From Oscillatoria salina IIICB1 (GTDB lineage: Bacteria > Cyanobacteriota > Cyanobacteriia > Cyanobacteriales > SIO1D9), in NCBI RefSeq assembly GCF_020144665.1, contig NZ_JAAHBQ010000001.1:1-64000 (forward strand): a stretch of 64,000 bases of DNA. Reading direction: 5' to 3'. A model generated the notes under the pieces. That model searched no databases, had not been told where the DNA came from, and saw nothing but the letters and a program-made list of their open reading frames with translations. Of the stretch, positions 26,301-41,300 are shown in pieces. Made by a program: the position numbers and the translations under genes. Position 1 is the stretch's first letter; each line of letters begins with the position of its first letter.

Positions 26301-29300
26301 GCGAGGGTGATACCGTCTCAAAAATCTTTACAGGTGGAGGAGAAAAAGGTCAATTATTTATCAGTAATGAAGGGGTTTTTGGAGTTAGCGATCGCCAAGG
26401 CAAAATTACTCATTTATTCCCACAAATTTTGGAACTTGGAGAGACAATTACTTCGCCTTCAGGTAAATATGAATTTGGCGTTACTAGCTTATTTGGTTCG
26501 ATAATTTTCTACCTAAGCAATCTAGAAAATAATCAGTTGCAATGGGGCAAGATAATTGCCAGTGATACGAGCAATGAAAACACGAAAATTCGCGCAGCAC
26601 TTAAAGCTTCGGGAGAGTTAGTTGTTGAGCGTTTAGAAAGAGTACCTCAACCAGAAAATTCGATTCCCAAATTAGAAACGGAAACTCTCTGGAGTAGTAA
26701 AATTGCTTCTGGTAATACTAGCTTAGGTCTTCCTAGCTTGATTGTGACAGATACAGGTAATTTTGGTATTTGGCGACCAGATGTAGCTAAATACTTTAGT
26801 ATTCCAGAATCAATAGAAGCAACCTTTAGTAACCTAGATTTAGAGCAAGTTTCTCTTCCTTTCACTAAAGCCGTCGGACCAAATAACGTATTTTATTCGA
26901 CAACTACTCATAAAGCTGGGAGTTATCGAGCAGAAATTAACTTCCATTTAGCAGATGATAAAACTTCCGGAGCTATTAATCCTAATGAGATTATAGATTG
27001 GCAAGTTATTCTCTATAACTCTAACAATGAAAGTTATATTCTGACTCCTGAGAATGCCACTCTAACTTATGGTTTTCTCGATGAAGATACAGATTTTGAT
27101 GATAACGGTAACATAGTCAGAACTAAAAATTTAATTACTGATGGTCTTGTTATCGAAAATAATCGAATCTATATACAACAAAGAGGCTACTCTGGCAGTA
27201 GTTTTGAAGAACCCCAAATTGAGTTTAAATCTAACGATGGTAAATACGGCTTTTTACTGGGGATAACTAGCTGGTTTAATGCAACGGCTGAACGCAAAAT
27301 TACTTTCAATGGTAGTAGTCAAACAACTCAATTACCAAAAATTAATAATAGCCGAGACGATAATCAGGTATATTTCACTTCTCAGCGCAGTTCTCAAAGC
27401 TTAGATATTTTAGATGTGGGAGAAACCCTCAAAGCTGGAGAATATGAACTCAAGTTGACAGAAGAAAAATTGCAATTATCTAATTCTCAAGGAGAAGTAT
27501 GGAGTTACAATCCTGCGGTTAATAGTATAGGTAAGGCTCGCACTTATACGACAAATTTAAGTAGTTCTGGTATTATCTCTCCAAATCGCGAATATCAAGT
27601 TTATTTAGATGCTGAAGGAGATTTAGTAATTGGGAAAGGCGATCGCAACCGTTATACTTTCCGCAAAGAAACTAATAAATATACTGCCGAAGGTTGGTTA
27701 GAAATCCCTATTGCTCAAGTTTCAGGCATTTTTGGTGTAGATTTACCTCTAGATTGGAAGGTTAAGTTAATTAATAAATCTACTGGTCAGTTTTTTGAGT
27801 TAACCCCTAGCAATGCCAAACTTTCGACAACTACTGATTGGCCATTTGGTAATAGCGATCGCTTCTTAGAAATTGTTGACAATGGCAAAAATATTAATTT
27901 TAAACCTGAGTTTGGCGGCAGAGCATTAAACTGGAAAGCAAACAATGGTAATTATGAACTTAATTTAAACGACACAGGTACTTTTTGGAATGATTTAGAT
28001 ATCGCGATTAAATATGCGGGAGTGACAGATACCAAAAACGCTCAACCTTCAGACTTTGCTACTTTAGACCCTAATTTTGAACCTTATAACATTGTCGAAA
28101 CAACAAGACTGTGGAATGAAGGAGAATACCAACAATCAACTCAACTGGTTGTAGAAAATGGCGATTTAGTAGTTAAAGATGCTCAAGATCGAACTTTAGC
28201 TACCTTAAAAGAAACTGAAGGTTCAGAAGTTTATTTTGCTCTTGATGATGATGGTAAATTAGAACTTCTCCAAAAATCTGCTACAGGTTATATTTCTGAT
28301 GTCACGATCGCTCCAGATACAGGTAAATTAGTTCTCCCGAAAAGCGATCGCCAACGTTTTGTCTTTAGTCAAGAAGTGAACGATCATCTAGCAGAAGGTT
28401 GGTTTGAGATTCCTATCGTCCGAACTTCTGGCGCTATTTCTCAAGCAGAAATTCTTGATTGGGATATTAAGATCGTCGATAAATCTGACTTTAGTTACTT
28501 TACTCTTACACCGAAAAATTCTGATTTCACGGGTAATAATTTAGCTATTTTCGATAATGGGACAAACGTTAAGCTAACTAAAGGCAATGCTATTAGTTGG
28601 AGATCTAATAATGGTAATTATGAATTTTATTTCCACTTTACTGATAATTTTTTCGCCGATAAGGACGTAAACATTAATGTCAAGTATGCAGGACAAGACA
28701 GTGTAGCTTCCTATGATGCTAATTATTTCCAGGAAAATCTTGATTTAGGAACTAAACTTAGTTTAACGGATTCGGGAGTAACTAATTTAGTTCAAATCTC
28801 GAAATTAAACTATATTTCTGATAGTTTAATTGAGCAATTTTATGCGCCAGAAGCTACTAAGAAAATTAGTAAAGTAGATTTAGATTCCTTTGGTAATCTA
28901 GTTTTCTTTAATCAAGATGGCAACAAACTTAGCCTAATTGAATCGGGGAATGATGAAAAAGGCGCTTTTGCTCTCGCTCTAGATCAATATGGTAATGTTA
29001 GCGTTGTTAATGCTTATCGAAATACGCTCACTAAACCTTTACATAAAGGTACAGAAGAAAATAGCTTGCTCCTAATGCCTGACTCAGAAATTTCTGACTC
29101 AGAAATATCCCAATTAACTGTTACTTCTCCTCGAACAGTATGGGATAAAAATCAAGTAGGAAAAGTACAAATTAAACTGTATGAAAATTGGGAGAGTGGG
29201 AAAACTGAATACTTTACTGATGAGCCTGTTAAAGTTGCTTATGAAATTCTCCTCCGTAGTGAAAATCCTTTACCTTTAACTGCCCAAGTTAAAGATATTA

Positions 29301-32300
29301 ATTATCTGGGTGCAACTGCTGCGGAAGTTAATAGTAATACTGATGCTAATCGTTCTGGGATCGCAATTACTCAATTGCAAAAGTTTGATCGAGGTATTTG
29401 GCAGTATTCTCCTGATGGGAAAACTTGGAGAAATATTGGTAATGTATCTGATAGCAATGCGTTATTTTTAGGAGCAGATAGTTATCTGCGGTTTGTGCCG
29501 GAATCTAATGAATATTATCCATCTAATCTCAGTTTTCGTTATAAACTTTGGAGAGAAAACGCAAGTTTAGTAGGTAAATATGGTAGTTTAAATTCGGCAA
29601 ATGTAGCTGATGAATATCAACAAGGAGCGATCGCGGATGAAGGTTTCCTCACCAACAAACTGAGATTCCGCCGAATCAACCCAGAAAATGGCGAAGCGCG
29701 AGACAACAACAATAATCTTTTGGAATATGCGATCGCCAATGTGGTAGTCATACCTAGCGGCTCAAGTACAGCCGAGATCGATATTTTACCGCTAGTAGAT
29801 ACCATTCAAGAACAGGTGCAAACCGTCGATGTTCGCATTAAATCTATAGACTGGGTAAATCAGGGAGATACTTTAGTCAGTGGCTATCTGTATCAAGAAG
29901 GAGATATTAATCAAGAATATGTTCTTTTACCTGTAGATGATAGTGGCGATCGCCTTCAGATAACGATCGCTGATTCTGGCTTGTTTGATGCAGGTTTACA
30001 GATTACTGATGAGTACGGTTTCCCAGTCAAAGGAGAATTGAAACTCAACCATCAAGAAGGGGAACCGACAGTATTTTACATTGCTCTCACCAGTCGTCCC
30101 GCTCATGATGTGGAAGTTAAAGTCAACAATAATTTAACTTTAACCTTCAGTAGCGATCGCGATACTTGGGATCGACCTCAAAAAGTTACACTCACTAACC
30201 AGAAAGCCGGAAGCACAACGAATATTACTGTCGCATCTTTAGATCCATTCTATGATGCTCTTGGTTCAAACATTATTAAATTAGTCGATACTTCTCGAGT
30301 CTTACAAGTAGCCGAACCCGTATCTCTGCGTCTCGGAAAAGATGTAGCTTTGCAACTACCGGATAACTTAGAACTGCAAGGCAACTATGCAATCCAATTT
30401 TGGCTGAAACCAGAATCTCCTGACGGCGTAATTCTGCGTAGTGACTCAGGAGAATTACGCTTAGAAAATGGCATTTTCAAAGGTACAGAACGTTGGAATT
30501 TTGTTAGTTCAGAAGCCACGCAACTATCTCTAAATAAATGGAACAAAATCGCTCTCATTGAAGACAACCAAAATCTGATTCTTTATCTCAATGGTGAAAA
30601 AGTTTCTGATGGTAAAGTTTCAAACAGAGTTTATGAGTTAAATTATGAAACTGACAGCTATCAAGCTGTAGGAACCATGAGAATTGATGCTAGTCGTCTC
30701 TCTGGAGGGATTTTAGCTCAAGAAATTCTCAGTTGGGAAATCACTTTAGCTCACAAAGCAACGGGTAACAAAATCGAGCTTAACTCGAATAATGCACGCT
30801 TAATTTATGGTAATAATAGTTTACAACTTACAGGCGATCGCTTAGTTCTCAATACTGCTATTCCTTATGTTTCAGTTGAGTGGCGCAGTCAAGATAATCA
30901 AAATCGTTTCGCCTTCGGTAAAACTAGCAGTTTTAGTTCCGCTAGCAACAATCTTCTGATTAAATATCAAGGCAATAGTCAAACTAAAACTATTGCTGAT
31001 AATACAGTCTTTACCACCAGAATAACTGAAGACAATAGCGGCGTTGTTGACCCGCTTCAAGTCGAGCAATTTGGTGATTTATCCAATCGAGGAATTACAG
31101 GTTATTTAAGCCGAGTCGAATTTTGGGATAACCTGAAACCCTTTAATTCTGCCTATTTAGCTACTTTAGCAGCACGGTATAACCTCGATGAAGGTAGTGG
31201 CGAAATAGCTAATAATCAGGGAACCAGCACCAGCTTAGAAGATGCCCAAATTCTGATTGCTAAATCCTCACTAAGTGAAGCAATTTGGCAAGCAGGTTTT
31301 TCTCCAGCGGAACGAGAATACTTGAGTATTTTAAGTGAGGAAGAAAAACAATTTTTATTAGTAGACCGCAATAACGATCTGCCAACTGTTAATGTTAATG
31401 TACCGGAAAATTCTCAACAAGTAGAAGAAGGAACCAACACGACTGCGGTATTTGCAATTACCTTAGATAAGCCAGCCCCAGAGGGAGGAATTTTTGTTCC
31501 TTATGTTTTGCGTAACCCGCAAGTAATTTCAACGCTAACTGAATCCACTTTAGTCACCTCGGAAGCTAAATGGGCGATCGCGCAAGCTAGTGGTTCGATT
31601 CAGCTAGAATTTGCTCCTGAGACTAACTACATTGTCACTAGCTATCAAATTACCGCTAATAGTAGCGATCGTTCTCAGGATGTTACCAGTTGGCGTTTAC
31701 TAGGTTCTCAAGATGGCATTAACTATACTGAATTAGATACTCGCACTCAAGAAACTTTTGCCGATCGCAATGCAGTTAATACCTATCAAATCAGCGAAAA
31801 TAATACCGCCTATCGTTTCTATTTACTCGAAGCTACAGACAATAATGGTGGTAGCCAAATTCAATTAGGAAACTTACAGCTATTTAGTTTCAATAATCCA
31901 GAGACGAATTTACCAACAGAAATTACTCAGCAACCTTATAACGTCAGAATTGCCAATAACTTGTTGAGTGAAAATTCGACCAGTGAATGGACTAAGCCAG
32001 ATGTAACTATTGCTAACGTTAACTCCACCTCTCAAGCCCAATTAAATAGTAATAGTAGCGAACCTTTACAGCAACAACAACTTGCCCTTGGTCAGGATAT
32101 TAGCATCAAATTAGGTGAAACAATTTTCTCAGGAATTTATATTCCAGAAGGATCTCGCCAAGGACAAATTACTTTGCGATCGCTAGATGATAACCGCGCG
32201 GAAAGAAATCAAAAATACGAGTTACAAATTATTGGCGATGGCGACCCAGAAGCTACAAGATTTAAAGCTGGTGGAGAACAATTAGGAGAATTGATTGTTC

Positions 32301-35300
32301 GCGATGCTGACCGCAAAGGAGTAGAACTTTTAACACTCGACCGAGACTATCAATATAACGCCGAATTAGACCAACTAATATTAGTAGACAGTTTGGTGAC
32401 TGCTGAGTCAGTTTTTACCAGCGAAAAATCTACTCCTAGCTTAGAAATTCGCTTTAGTCCCGATGTCCAACTGTGGCAAGAATTACAACTGAAAAATATC
32501 GAAATTCGTCTTTCCGGTCAAGAAGAATTAGGTTTAACTGAAGGAAATCAAATCTTAGATGACCTCGACAGTTTCGCAATTTTAAATATTAGGGCAGATT
32601 ATGCAGGTAAAAATATTACTGGCACGTTAGTATTAACCGATCTTAACGACCAAGTAACTACTCAACCTTTTAGCCTCGAACTAAATCCTAGCCAAGAATT
32701 AGCCGATTATAACCTACTGAGGTCGGCAATAATTGACTCTAGCGATACAGTTTCATCTCGGCAAGACAACTTTGATTTAGGTCGTCTACTGACCACAGCT
32801 ACAGGAGATAATCTACCCTTAAGAAGTCACTTGAAAACTTGGGATAGTTATCTTTATGTGCGCCTCAAATCAGCACCTCAAAACCCAGATAGCCAAATAG
32901 TCATTGACTTGCAAGCTTCTCAAGGTTTAGGAGGTACTCAAGAAATAGAATTATCTACTCAGCAAATTACTTTTGCCGCTAAGAATTGGCAGCAACCAGT
33001 CTTAGTAGGAGTACGAGGTATTAACGATATCTATGCCGATCCCGCTCAACAAGGTGTAATTACGGCGGAACTAAATCAAGATTTGACTACCGATACCGCT
33101 TATTTGTTAGGTTATGAAAGTGCCGCAGTTGATTACCTCAACTTAGCTAATCCGGAGACAATTCGCGATTTTACCGATATAGATTTAGATGCTCTCGCTA
33201 ACGAAAATGACAGCGAACCTTTATCAAGTTTAAGAGTTAAATGGAATCCTAGTCCGACTTATACAAGAGTAATTGAAGAAGGAAACAAAGCTAATATTAT
33301 TCTCGAAGCTGCCGCCGCTACTGGTATTCTTAAAGGTCGAGTGGCTTTGGGAATTACTAATCCTCAAAGTGTCTTACGTTTGGATGGAGAAAAAGATTAC
33401 CTGAGTCTGAATAAACCTTTGCAATTAGGGGAAACATATTCTTTACAATTCCATTTACGTTTAAAAGAATCCGAGCAAATTAATCGGATGCTGCTAGCAT
33501 CTCAGGATGATAATCTGCAAGTTTGGATTAACGAACAACGTCGATTAGAAGTTAGGATTAAAACGACTCAAGGTGAGACAAAAATAGTTGCTAGTAGTTT
33601 AGCTATACCTTTGGATGAAAGCCGTTTAACGATCGCCGTTGCGGAAAAGAGTTTAGTTCTCTATCTGAATGGAATTAACGTCGGGACGATCGCTTTAGCT
33701 ACCCAAGAAAGTTTTAGTCCAGTTAAACTCACTCATTTCTTCGGATCTCCAGCGATAACGGACGATAATCCTGAAAATATCGAGAGTGAATTTTCTCTTC
33801 AACCCTATGGAGGTTTAGCTTACGGAATTCGAGTTTGGGATCGAGCGATCGCGGCTGAAACTGAGTTAGCTTCTTGGGCTAGTTCTATACCAGAAAACTT
33901 ACCAATTAGCAATAGTAATTTAGTTGCTAACTTTGAGTTGAATAAATCAAATCGTTTAGATTTCTTCAACAGTGTCACGACCAATCCTTTACAACTCTCA
34001 GTTACAACTCCCATCGAAGTTTTTGACTATGCTACCCCCAGTCCCTCTGGTTTAGTTTCTTCTCGACTATACGATAATTTATTGACCTTAAATTACAACG
34101 TCGAAGGTGTAGAAATAGCAGAAAGTTTCCAGGGAGTACGTTTCGGGACTCGTTTCTTCTTCCTAACTCCCGTCGCCGATAACTGGTCAGAATTAGAAGC
34201 GATCGCGCAACGTTATGGTGGTTCTTTAGCAGTTATTGATACACCTGAGTTAAATAATTTCCTGGCTGAAAATTTAGCTGACCAAGAAAATGTGGCGATT
34301 GGTTTACGTGCTGATGGAAATTGGATTAGTGGCGGTAGAATTGATGAATTGGCTTATCGTTGGCAAAATTCTCTGGAATTAGAAGATACTTTAGAAACTG
34401 CTACTCAACCAGGTTATGTTTTATCTGCACAAGGAAATTGGGAATTAGCTGGAACCGAACAAATTAAAGGAATTGTCGAAATTGCTTTACCCAGTCCCAC
34501 GGAGATTTTAGCAGGGAAAAATTTAGTTGAGGAAGAAGCTTTACCAGAAAAAGATTTCCAACTACCTTTAGGAACTTTATATAAAGGAGGAAAAGCGAAT
34601 CAATTCCCGCTTTCAGGTAATCGTTACATTGGCGATCGCGTGGCGATCGCGGCGGCTGATTTCAACAACGACTCACAACCAGACCTCCTCGTCTTTTCCG
34701 AGAAAAATGGCGGACAATTATTCCTCAATAACTCTACCCTGACCGAGATTCAATTCCAACGCGATCGAGAAGCTTTAATTAACCTCAAAAATATTCAACC
34801 TGCCCTCAATGGTCGCGAATTTCAGTTAATCGATCTCAATGAGGATAGTTTAGTCGATTTAGTTTGGAATGATGGCGAAAAAATTGTTTGGCTTGAAAAT
34901 CAATTGAGCAATAATCAAGCTTTTGGTACAGAAACGCAACCAGTAACTTTAATTGATAACACGGTTGCTCCAGGAATTGATTTTACTCAAGCTAATTTTG
35001 AGCTTATTGTTGAAAATAATCTCACGTCCCTTTTAGTTACCGATCGCGGCTCAATTCGTCTGTTCCAACCGGAAAGTAATTTAACCAGTAATTGGCAAGA
35101 AATTCAGGGAAATCAAAATCCTTTCAGCGAATTAATTTTACCAGCAGATTTAGAACTGAGTTTGAGGAGTGTCGATAGCGATCGCGACGGACTTCTCGAT
35201 CTTTACGTCTTCGCCCGCAGTAACGATTTAACAGCAATTGATTCGGGATTTATCCGCTATTTCGAGCAAACTGAAGAGGGAACTTATCAAGACCGCACCT

Positions 35301-38300
35301 TTAGCGACGAACTTACCAAACGTCTCCCAGCGATCGGTAATTTAGAATCTATAGCCTTCTTAGATAATCAAAATCAAGGCTTAGATGCAGTCACCCTCAG
35401 TTACAATGTCGGTCGTTATGAATTTGGTCGCTTACAAGACATTAACGACCAACTAACCTTTGATTTTACCGGAGCAAATTCAGAAGCAGATTTAAGCCAA
35501 ATTCTGGAAGTTTATAGCATTGATGACCAAATCGCCGAAGGTGACGAACGTCTGACACTGCGACTGTTAGCAACAGAAGATTTCGCCTTGGGAGAAGAAG
35601 TCGAACGCACAGTCGATCTGATTATTAGCGATAACGACGAATCCGGAATCAATGTCGAATGGTACAGTGGCGATCGCGCTTCAGCCCAAACTTTAGTCAG
35701 TCACAATCGCGATCGCGAAATCACTCAACTCGACCTACGCGAAGGTATCGACAATGGTGGTTTCTTCACCGTTTCTCTCGCTTCTCAACCAAGTAAAAAC
35801 GTCACAGTCAACACTGTCAGCAGCAACAGCGAAACCTTCCGTCTAGAAAGAATTTATCCGTTTAAAATTAACTTCGCCTTAGACGGAACCCTCGAAATTA
35901 GTTCTCGTTTACCCAACTCCGGAGACGATTATCTCCTCAAATTCCGTTCCGATCTCATTGCTAGCGTCACTGACAACAACGACGGCGTTTATCAAGTGCT
36001 TCTCAAACCCGAAGTCACCGCACAACTCAAAGCAGAATTAGACACTCTGATTGCACATGAGCGAATTTTCCAATTAATTACTGACAATGGCATTGATTTA
36101 ATCGATCTCTCTGAATCTGAGAAATTATTGGCAGCTTTGGGTTATATATTTCTACCCGAATTTCAACAATTTCTCCAAGAAACCGTCCTCAATCAAGGTA
36201 GCAGCGTTGAAATTCTCCAAAGTGTCACCGCCATTCAAGACATCTTCGAGCAAATTCGGATTGACGTAGAAACCAACGACCCCACCTATCGCATCGGCGG
36301 TTCTCTCAACGCCAATCAACTTTTCAGCGAACGTATCACCACCGTTAGTTCCGACAACTTAGCCTTTAACTTTACCACCCTGAATTGGGAACAAAAAATC
36401 TTTGTCAGACCAGTAGCGACTGAAGACCTCAGCGACAACACCGAACAAACATCTCCCAATCTTCTCATCTCCACCAGCAGCTTAGATAACCAGTACAACG
36501 CCCTCGATCTCTTGAAAGTTCCCGTACAAATTGCTGACAACGATCGAGCCGAAGTAATTATCAACAACTTTCAAGATATTCGCGAAGGTGTAGATGGTCA
36601 ATTTGAAGTAACCCTCGCCAGTCAACCCAATGGCGAAGTAACCATTACCTTAACTCCAGAAAATATCCGGGGTCTAACTCCTAACGCAGCGACAGGTTTA
36701 CCAAGTCATAGTTACACGCTCATCGAAGAAACCATGACTTGGCAACAAGCCCAACAAAGAGCCTGGGAATTAGGCGGTCACTTAGTCAGTATCAACTCCC
36801 AAGCCGAACAAGATTTCTTAGTGGAAAACTTCGGCAGCCAAGTAACTGAAGGTTTCTGGATTGGTCTTCATCGTCAGAACTGGCTTCAGTGGGATAACGG
36901 CGAAACAGTTGACTATGGTTACTGGCAACAAGGAGAACCATCATTTACTGATTACAACGAACATTTTGCTTATGTCAATGCCCAAGATAATTTTACTTGG
37001 CATGATGGAAACTCGGAACTAAGCTTGCCTTTTATTGTCGAACTCGATGACCCCGATCGCCAAGATTTATCCCTCAACAATAAATATTTTGGTCAGACTA
37101 TTGAGCTTACCTTCGACGAAACTAACTGGAATTTACCCCAACAAGTCACCGTCAGACCCCAAGATAATCCCTACTATGAAGGATCTCGCGAAAGCTTTGT
37201 TTATTTCGATGTCGCTTCCACAGATCCGAGTTACGACCAATTTGCCGTTGACCCAGTTTCAGTGCAAATTCGCGACAATGACGTTCCGGTAGCCAAAACC
37301 TTTACCGTTTTGGATGCGGCTGAACCTGGACAAATTGGTTTCTTTGGTTTGAAATTAGATACAGACCAAGTGCGCGATCGCCAAGGATTAAAGATTTACT
37401 ATCGCGTTAAAGGTATTCCCTACACAATTCAAGACCAATTAGGCAATAGTTTTGATTACGACACTAACTTGGGAGAAGATTTTCAAAGTTACGTTGATTT
37501 AACACCCAGTGGTGAAAATTACGTGACGATCGCTCCCGGACAAGATTTAGGCAACGTCGTCATTTTCCCCATTGATGACTTTATCGCTGAAGGAGTCCCA
37601 GACCAACGTATCGAAGAAATTACCAAAAATCAGCTATCTCAACTCAATTTGTTTGCTAATTTTCCTCTCGATACTTTTACGCTGTCAACAGGAGACAAAC
37701 GCTCGACAATTAATGGAGATTCTTTAGAATTAAACCGAGAGGGAGAACTGTTAATTAATGGGGTGAAGCGCGATGAAGGGATCTTTAAAGTACAGTTTGA
37801 ACGCAATCAAGGATCTCCCCTGCTGAAAGTTTATAAAACGGATAATCCCGAAAAATCGGATAATGGTAGTGCCGAACCGAGACGATTTGAACAAGTTATT
37901 CTCGAATTATTACCTGACCCGAATGTAGCCGAACCTAGCTATCGTCTAACCGATTTTAATACCAGTGCTAGCGTCAGAATTTGGGATGACGATAAAGTCG
38001 GTTTCCGCTTTATTCTTCCTGGCGATCGCGCCAATACTGACCCCGACCAAAAAGGAGAACTTAAGGTTGTTGAAAGTGCCGACCTCAGCGATATTCAACA
38101 AACTTCTGGGGCTTCCTTCCTCGTGCGTCCTCTTTCCGATCCTGACGATAAATATATTCATCTGCGTTTTTCGCCTCAATGGAAAGATCATCTTAAACAC
38201 GAATTCAAATTCCAACTCAAAGAACAGCCTAATTTGCTAGCTGGAGAAGCAGAATTTAGGATCAATTTAGCTCTGGGCGATCTTAATCAAGAGAAATTAG

Positions 38301-41300
38301 TTATTCCCCAAGCAATTATCGATAACTTGCGAGAAGCTGGTGAAATAGTTGACCCAATTTTCGAGAATGGGCAAATTAAAGGTATTAGCATTACCAGAAC
38401 CAAAGATAACTGGGCAAAACCTTTTTCTTTCGTTTTAACCCCAGAAGACGAACAAGGAATCGTCACTGAAGAACGTTATTTACAACGTCAGTCAGGAAGT
38501 TCTCGTTTTACAACTTATGCTCAATTTTTAACCAGTGTTTTAGAACAAACCAAAGAAGTTCTGATTTCCTACACCGATAAAATCGATACAGTCGAGATTA
38601 GCGATCCTAGCGATCGCAACCAGGGAACCGCAGTTGATATTACCACCGCTTTGCCCATTCAAGGAATTTATCAACCGGGAACCAGACTCGATCGCGGTGA
38701 AGCTTGGTTATCAGAAGACCGCCGCGTAGCGCTGAGTTTAGAAGCCAGTAGCGCTAATGAAACTAAGTTAGTGCTTAATCATCTCCGTACCGAACCGAAT
38801 AGTCAAGGTTTTTATCAAGTAGAAAAGTCAGAAGTTTTGCGAACGGTAGCAGGAGATAAAAGTTTCCTCAGCTTTAAACCTGATGGTCGTTTGGTACTAA
38901 TTGAAAGTAAAAATGTCACCGAAACGATTAAATTTAATCAATTCGACGATCGCATCCAAAGTCTCGACTCTTTAGTTAATAGCGAAGTCTTGAGTCAATT
39001 TGCACCCCTTGAGTCTTTCTCTTTCAACCGCTATAACTACCAAGGAAGCAAAACCACTCTCAGTAAAGGCGAACAACTGAGATTAGTAGGAAACGTCAGC
39101 GACTCCCAACAATTTGAATTTGAACTAGACATTGCCGGAAACTTATCAGTACGTCGCGGACAAACCCTGAAAGCGATCGCTACCAACGTCAGTCAAGTTA
39201 ACTTCAGTAGTAGTGGCGTTAGCGTCATCCGAGAAAGCATCAAAGAAGCTTGGAGTCCCCAACCAACTTACGATAACTTCGACGCTACCTACTTCGCCGT
39301 GCAAAATAACGGTGAAATAGCCCTCTACACTCAGGGCGGCGAAAAACCCTATCAAAAACAACTAGCCGGAGTTCAAGAGGAAATGGTCGCCGCCGATCCT
39401 CGCGCTGTAGTCTTTACGCAAAAATTACCCGATGTCCCCGTCGTATTTCAGAACGACGATGCGAACAATCCGCGCTTAGACGGCGCTTACTTTGACACCT
39501 CAAATTGGTCGCGCTATCAAAAGATTACCGTTGCCGCAGCATCAGACGAATTAATTGATATAGCGCGATCGCTAAAAGTCAATCTTAATGTCGAAGGCGA
39601 ACCACTCTACGCCGTTAAATTTGACAACGCCGAATCTCCCCTCGTTCTCACAATTGACGACCCCCACTTCGAGAAAAACACCATTATTAGCTCTTTTGCT
39701 GAACCACTAGGAGATAACGAACAAGTCCTCAATCAAGCAGAAATTCCCCTAATTGGCGATGCTTCCGGAAAATTACCCAACTTTAGTGAAGCCTTTGGGC
39801 AAAAATTCAAAGAATCCTTAGAGAAAAACGAAAAAATTGACGCTAGTAATGTCACTGCTGCGGTTACTCAAGCCTTAGTTGCTTCCTTTGGTGGCGGAGA
39901 ACTAAACCAACTCGGAAAAGAAGGTTTATTTGGCGTTCAGGGACTTTCTGTCAACGCCGACTGGCAATTTGGAACCCTACTACTCAACGTCACCTTTCAG
40001 AAAAACTTCCTCCCCTTTGTCACTGAATTAGGAGCAGATTTAGGATTACCTGAATTCGGCTTAGAACTAGATGGTCAACTCAAAGGTTATTTAGGCGGAA
40101 AAATTAGTCTCAGCCCCGCCATCAGAATTACTAACCCCAGTATTACAGCCAAGAATCCCGAAAACAAAACTGTTCAAACAGGAGCAGAAGAACCGAGTCG
40201 TTGGCAACAAATCACCCAAACAATTAAAAACGCCTTAAACGGACCAGAATACGACCTCGAAGTTACCGAAGAAACCGGAAAACAAGGAGTTCTAAACCGA
40301 TTCCAACTCAATACCTCAGAAGACGAAAACGGCAACCCAGCCACAGGCTTAGAATTATATCTCAACCTCGATTTTGAAGAGTTAGGACTACAATCTACTC
40401 TCTTTCCTCTCCAACTTAACGCCAGCCAAAAATCCATCGAAGAATTTGTCCTCGGTTCTGACGGCGATGAAATTATTATCGAATTAAAAGACAATCTCCT
40501 CAATCAAATTGGTAACGCCGATCTCGTAGTCAGAGGATTGCGTTACACCGGAGAACCAGAAAACCGCAGTAACGCCAAAGATTGGGATTATCAACAAATT
40601 TCTCTCAGTAACCCCGGACAAATTAACGTCGAGGGAATTATCACAATTCCCAATGCCACAATTAAATCTCAAGGTGAAATTCGGCTACCCTTACGCCCGA
40701 AAACTGCCTACAATATCGACAAAATTGAGTTATATCTCGGCGATTCTAGCAATAGTCAATCGACACCCCAATTGCTAGAAAGTATTCTCATTCCATCTAG
40801 CATTCTTAACGGTAGTTCTACCACTGCTGAATTACCCAGCTATGAAATAACCCGAATTTCCACTCAAACCAATAATTTCCTCGGTTTTGTTCCCCTGGAT
40901 AATGGTAACGAACAATTTGAGCGTTTCAATGAACAATATGGCTTCCTCAACGAATTAGCAAAAAATCCCTCCGATGCCAGTAAATTTGTTGGTGCTAGCG
41001 ATGCGGTACTATCAGAATTAACCGCCGGAGATGACTACAACGAAGCCCGATTAGAATTAGCTGTTCCCATTACTAAACCCAAAGAAACTAATCTGCGTTT
41101 TTATCGTAAATATCCCTTTGACATCAAAATTGACGACGTTACCGAGCGAACTTACTCTACCAGTGACCTTAGTAGCATCTCTTTAAACTTTAATAAACAC
41201 AAACAAGTTAATCTTTCTCTGGCTCTGGATGACATTGTTGACAATAGCGAATTGCAAGACTTTTATGTCGAAATGGTTTATCTTCCCTCCTTTGCAGCGA

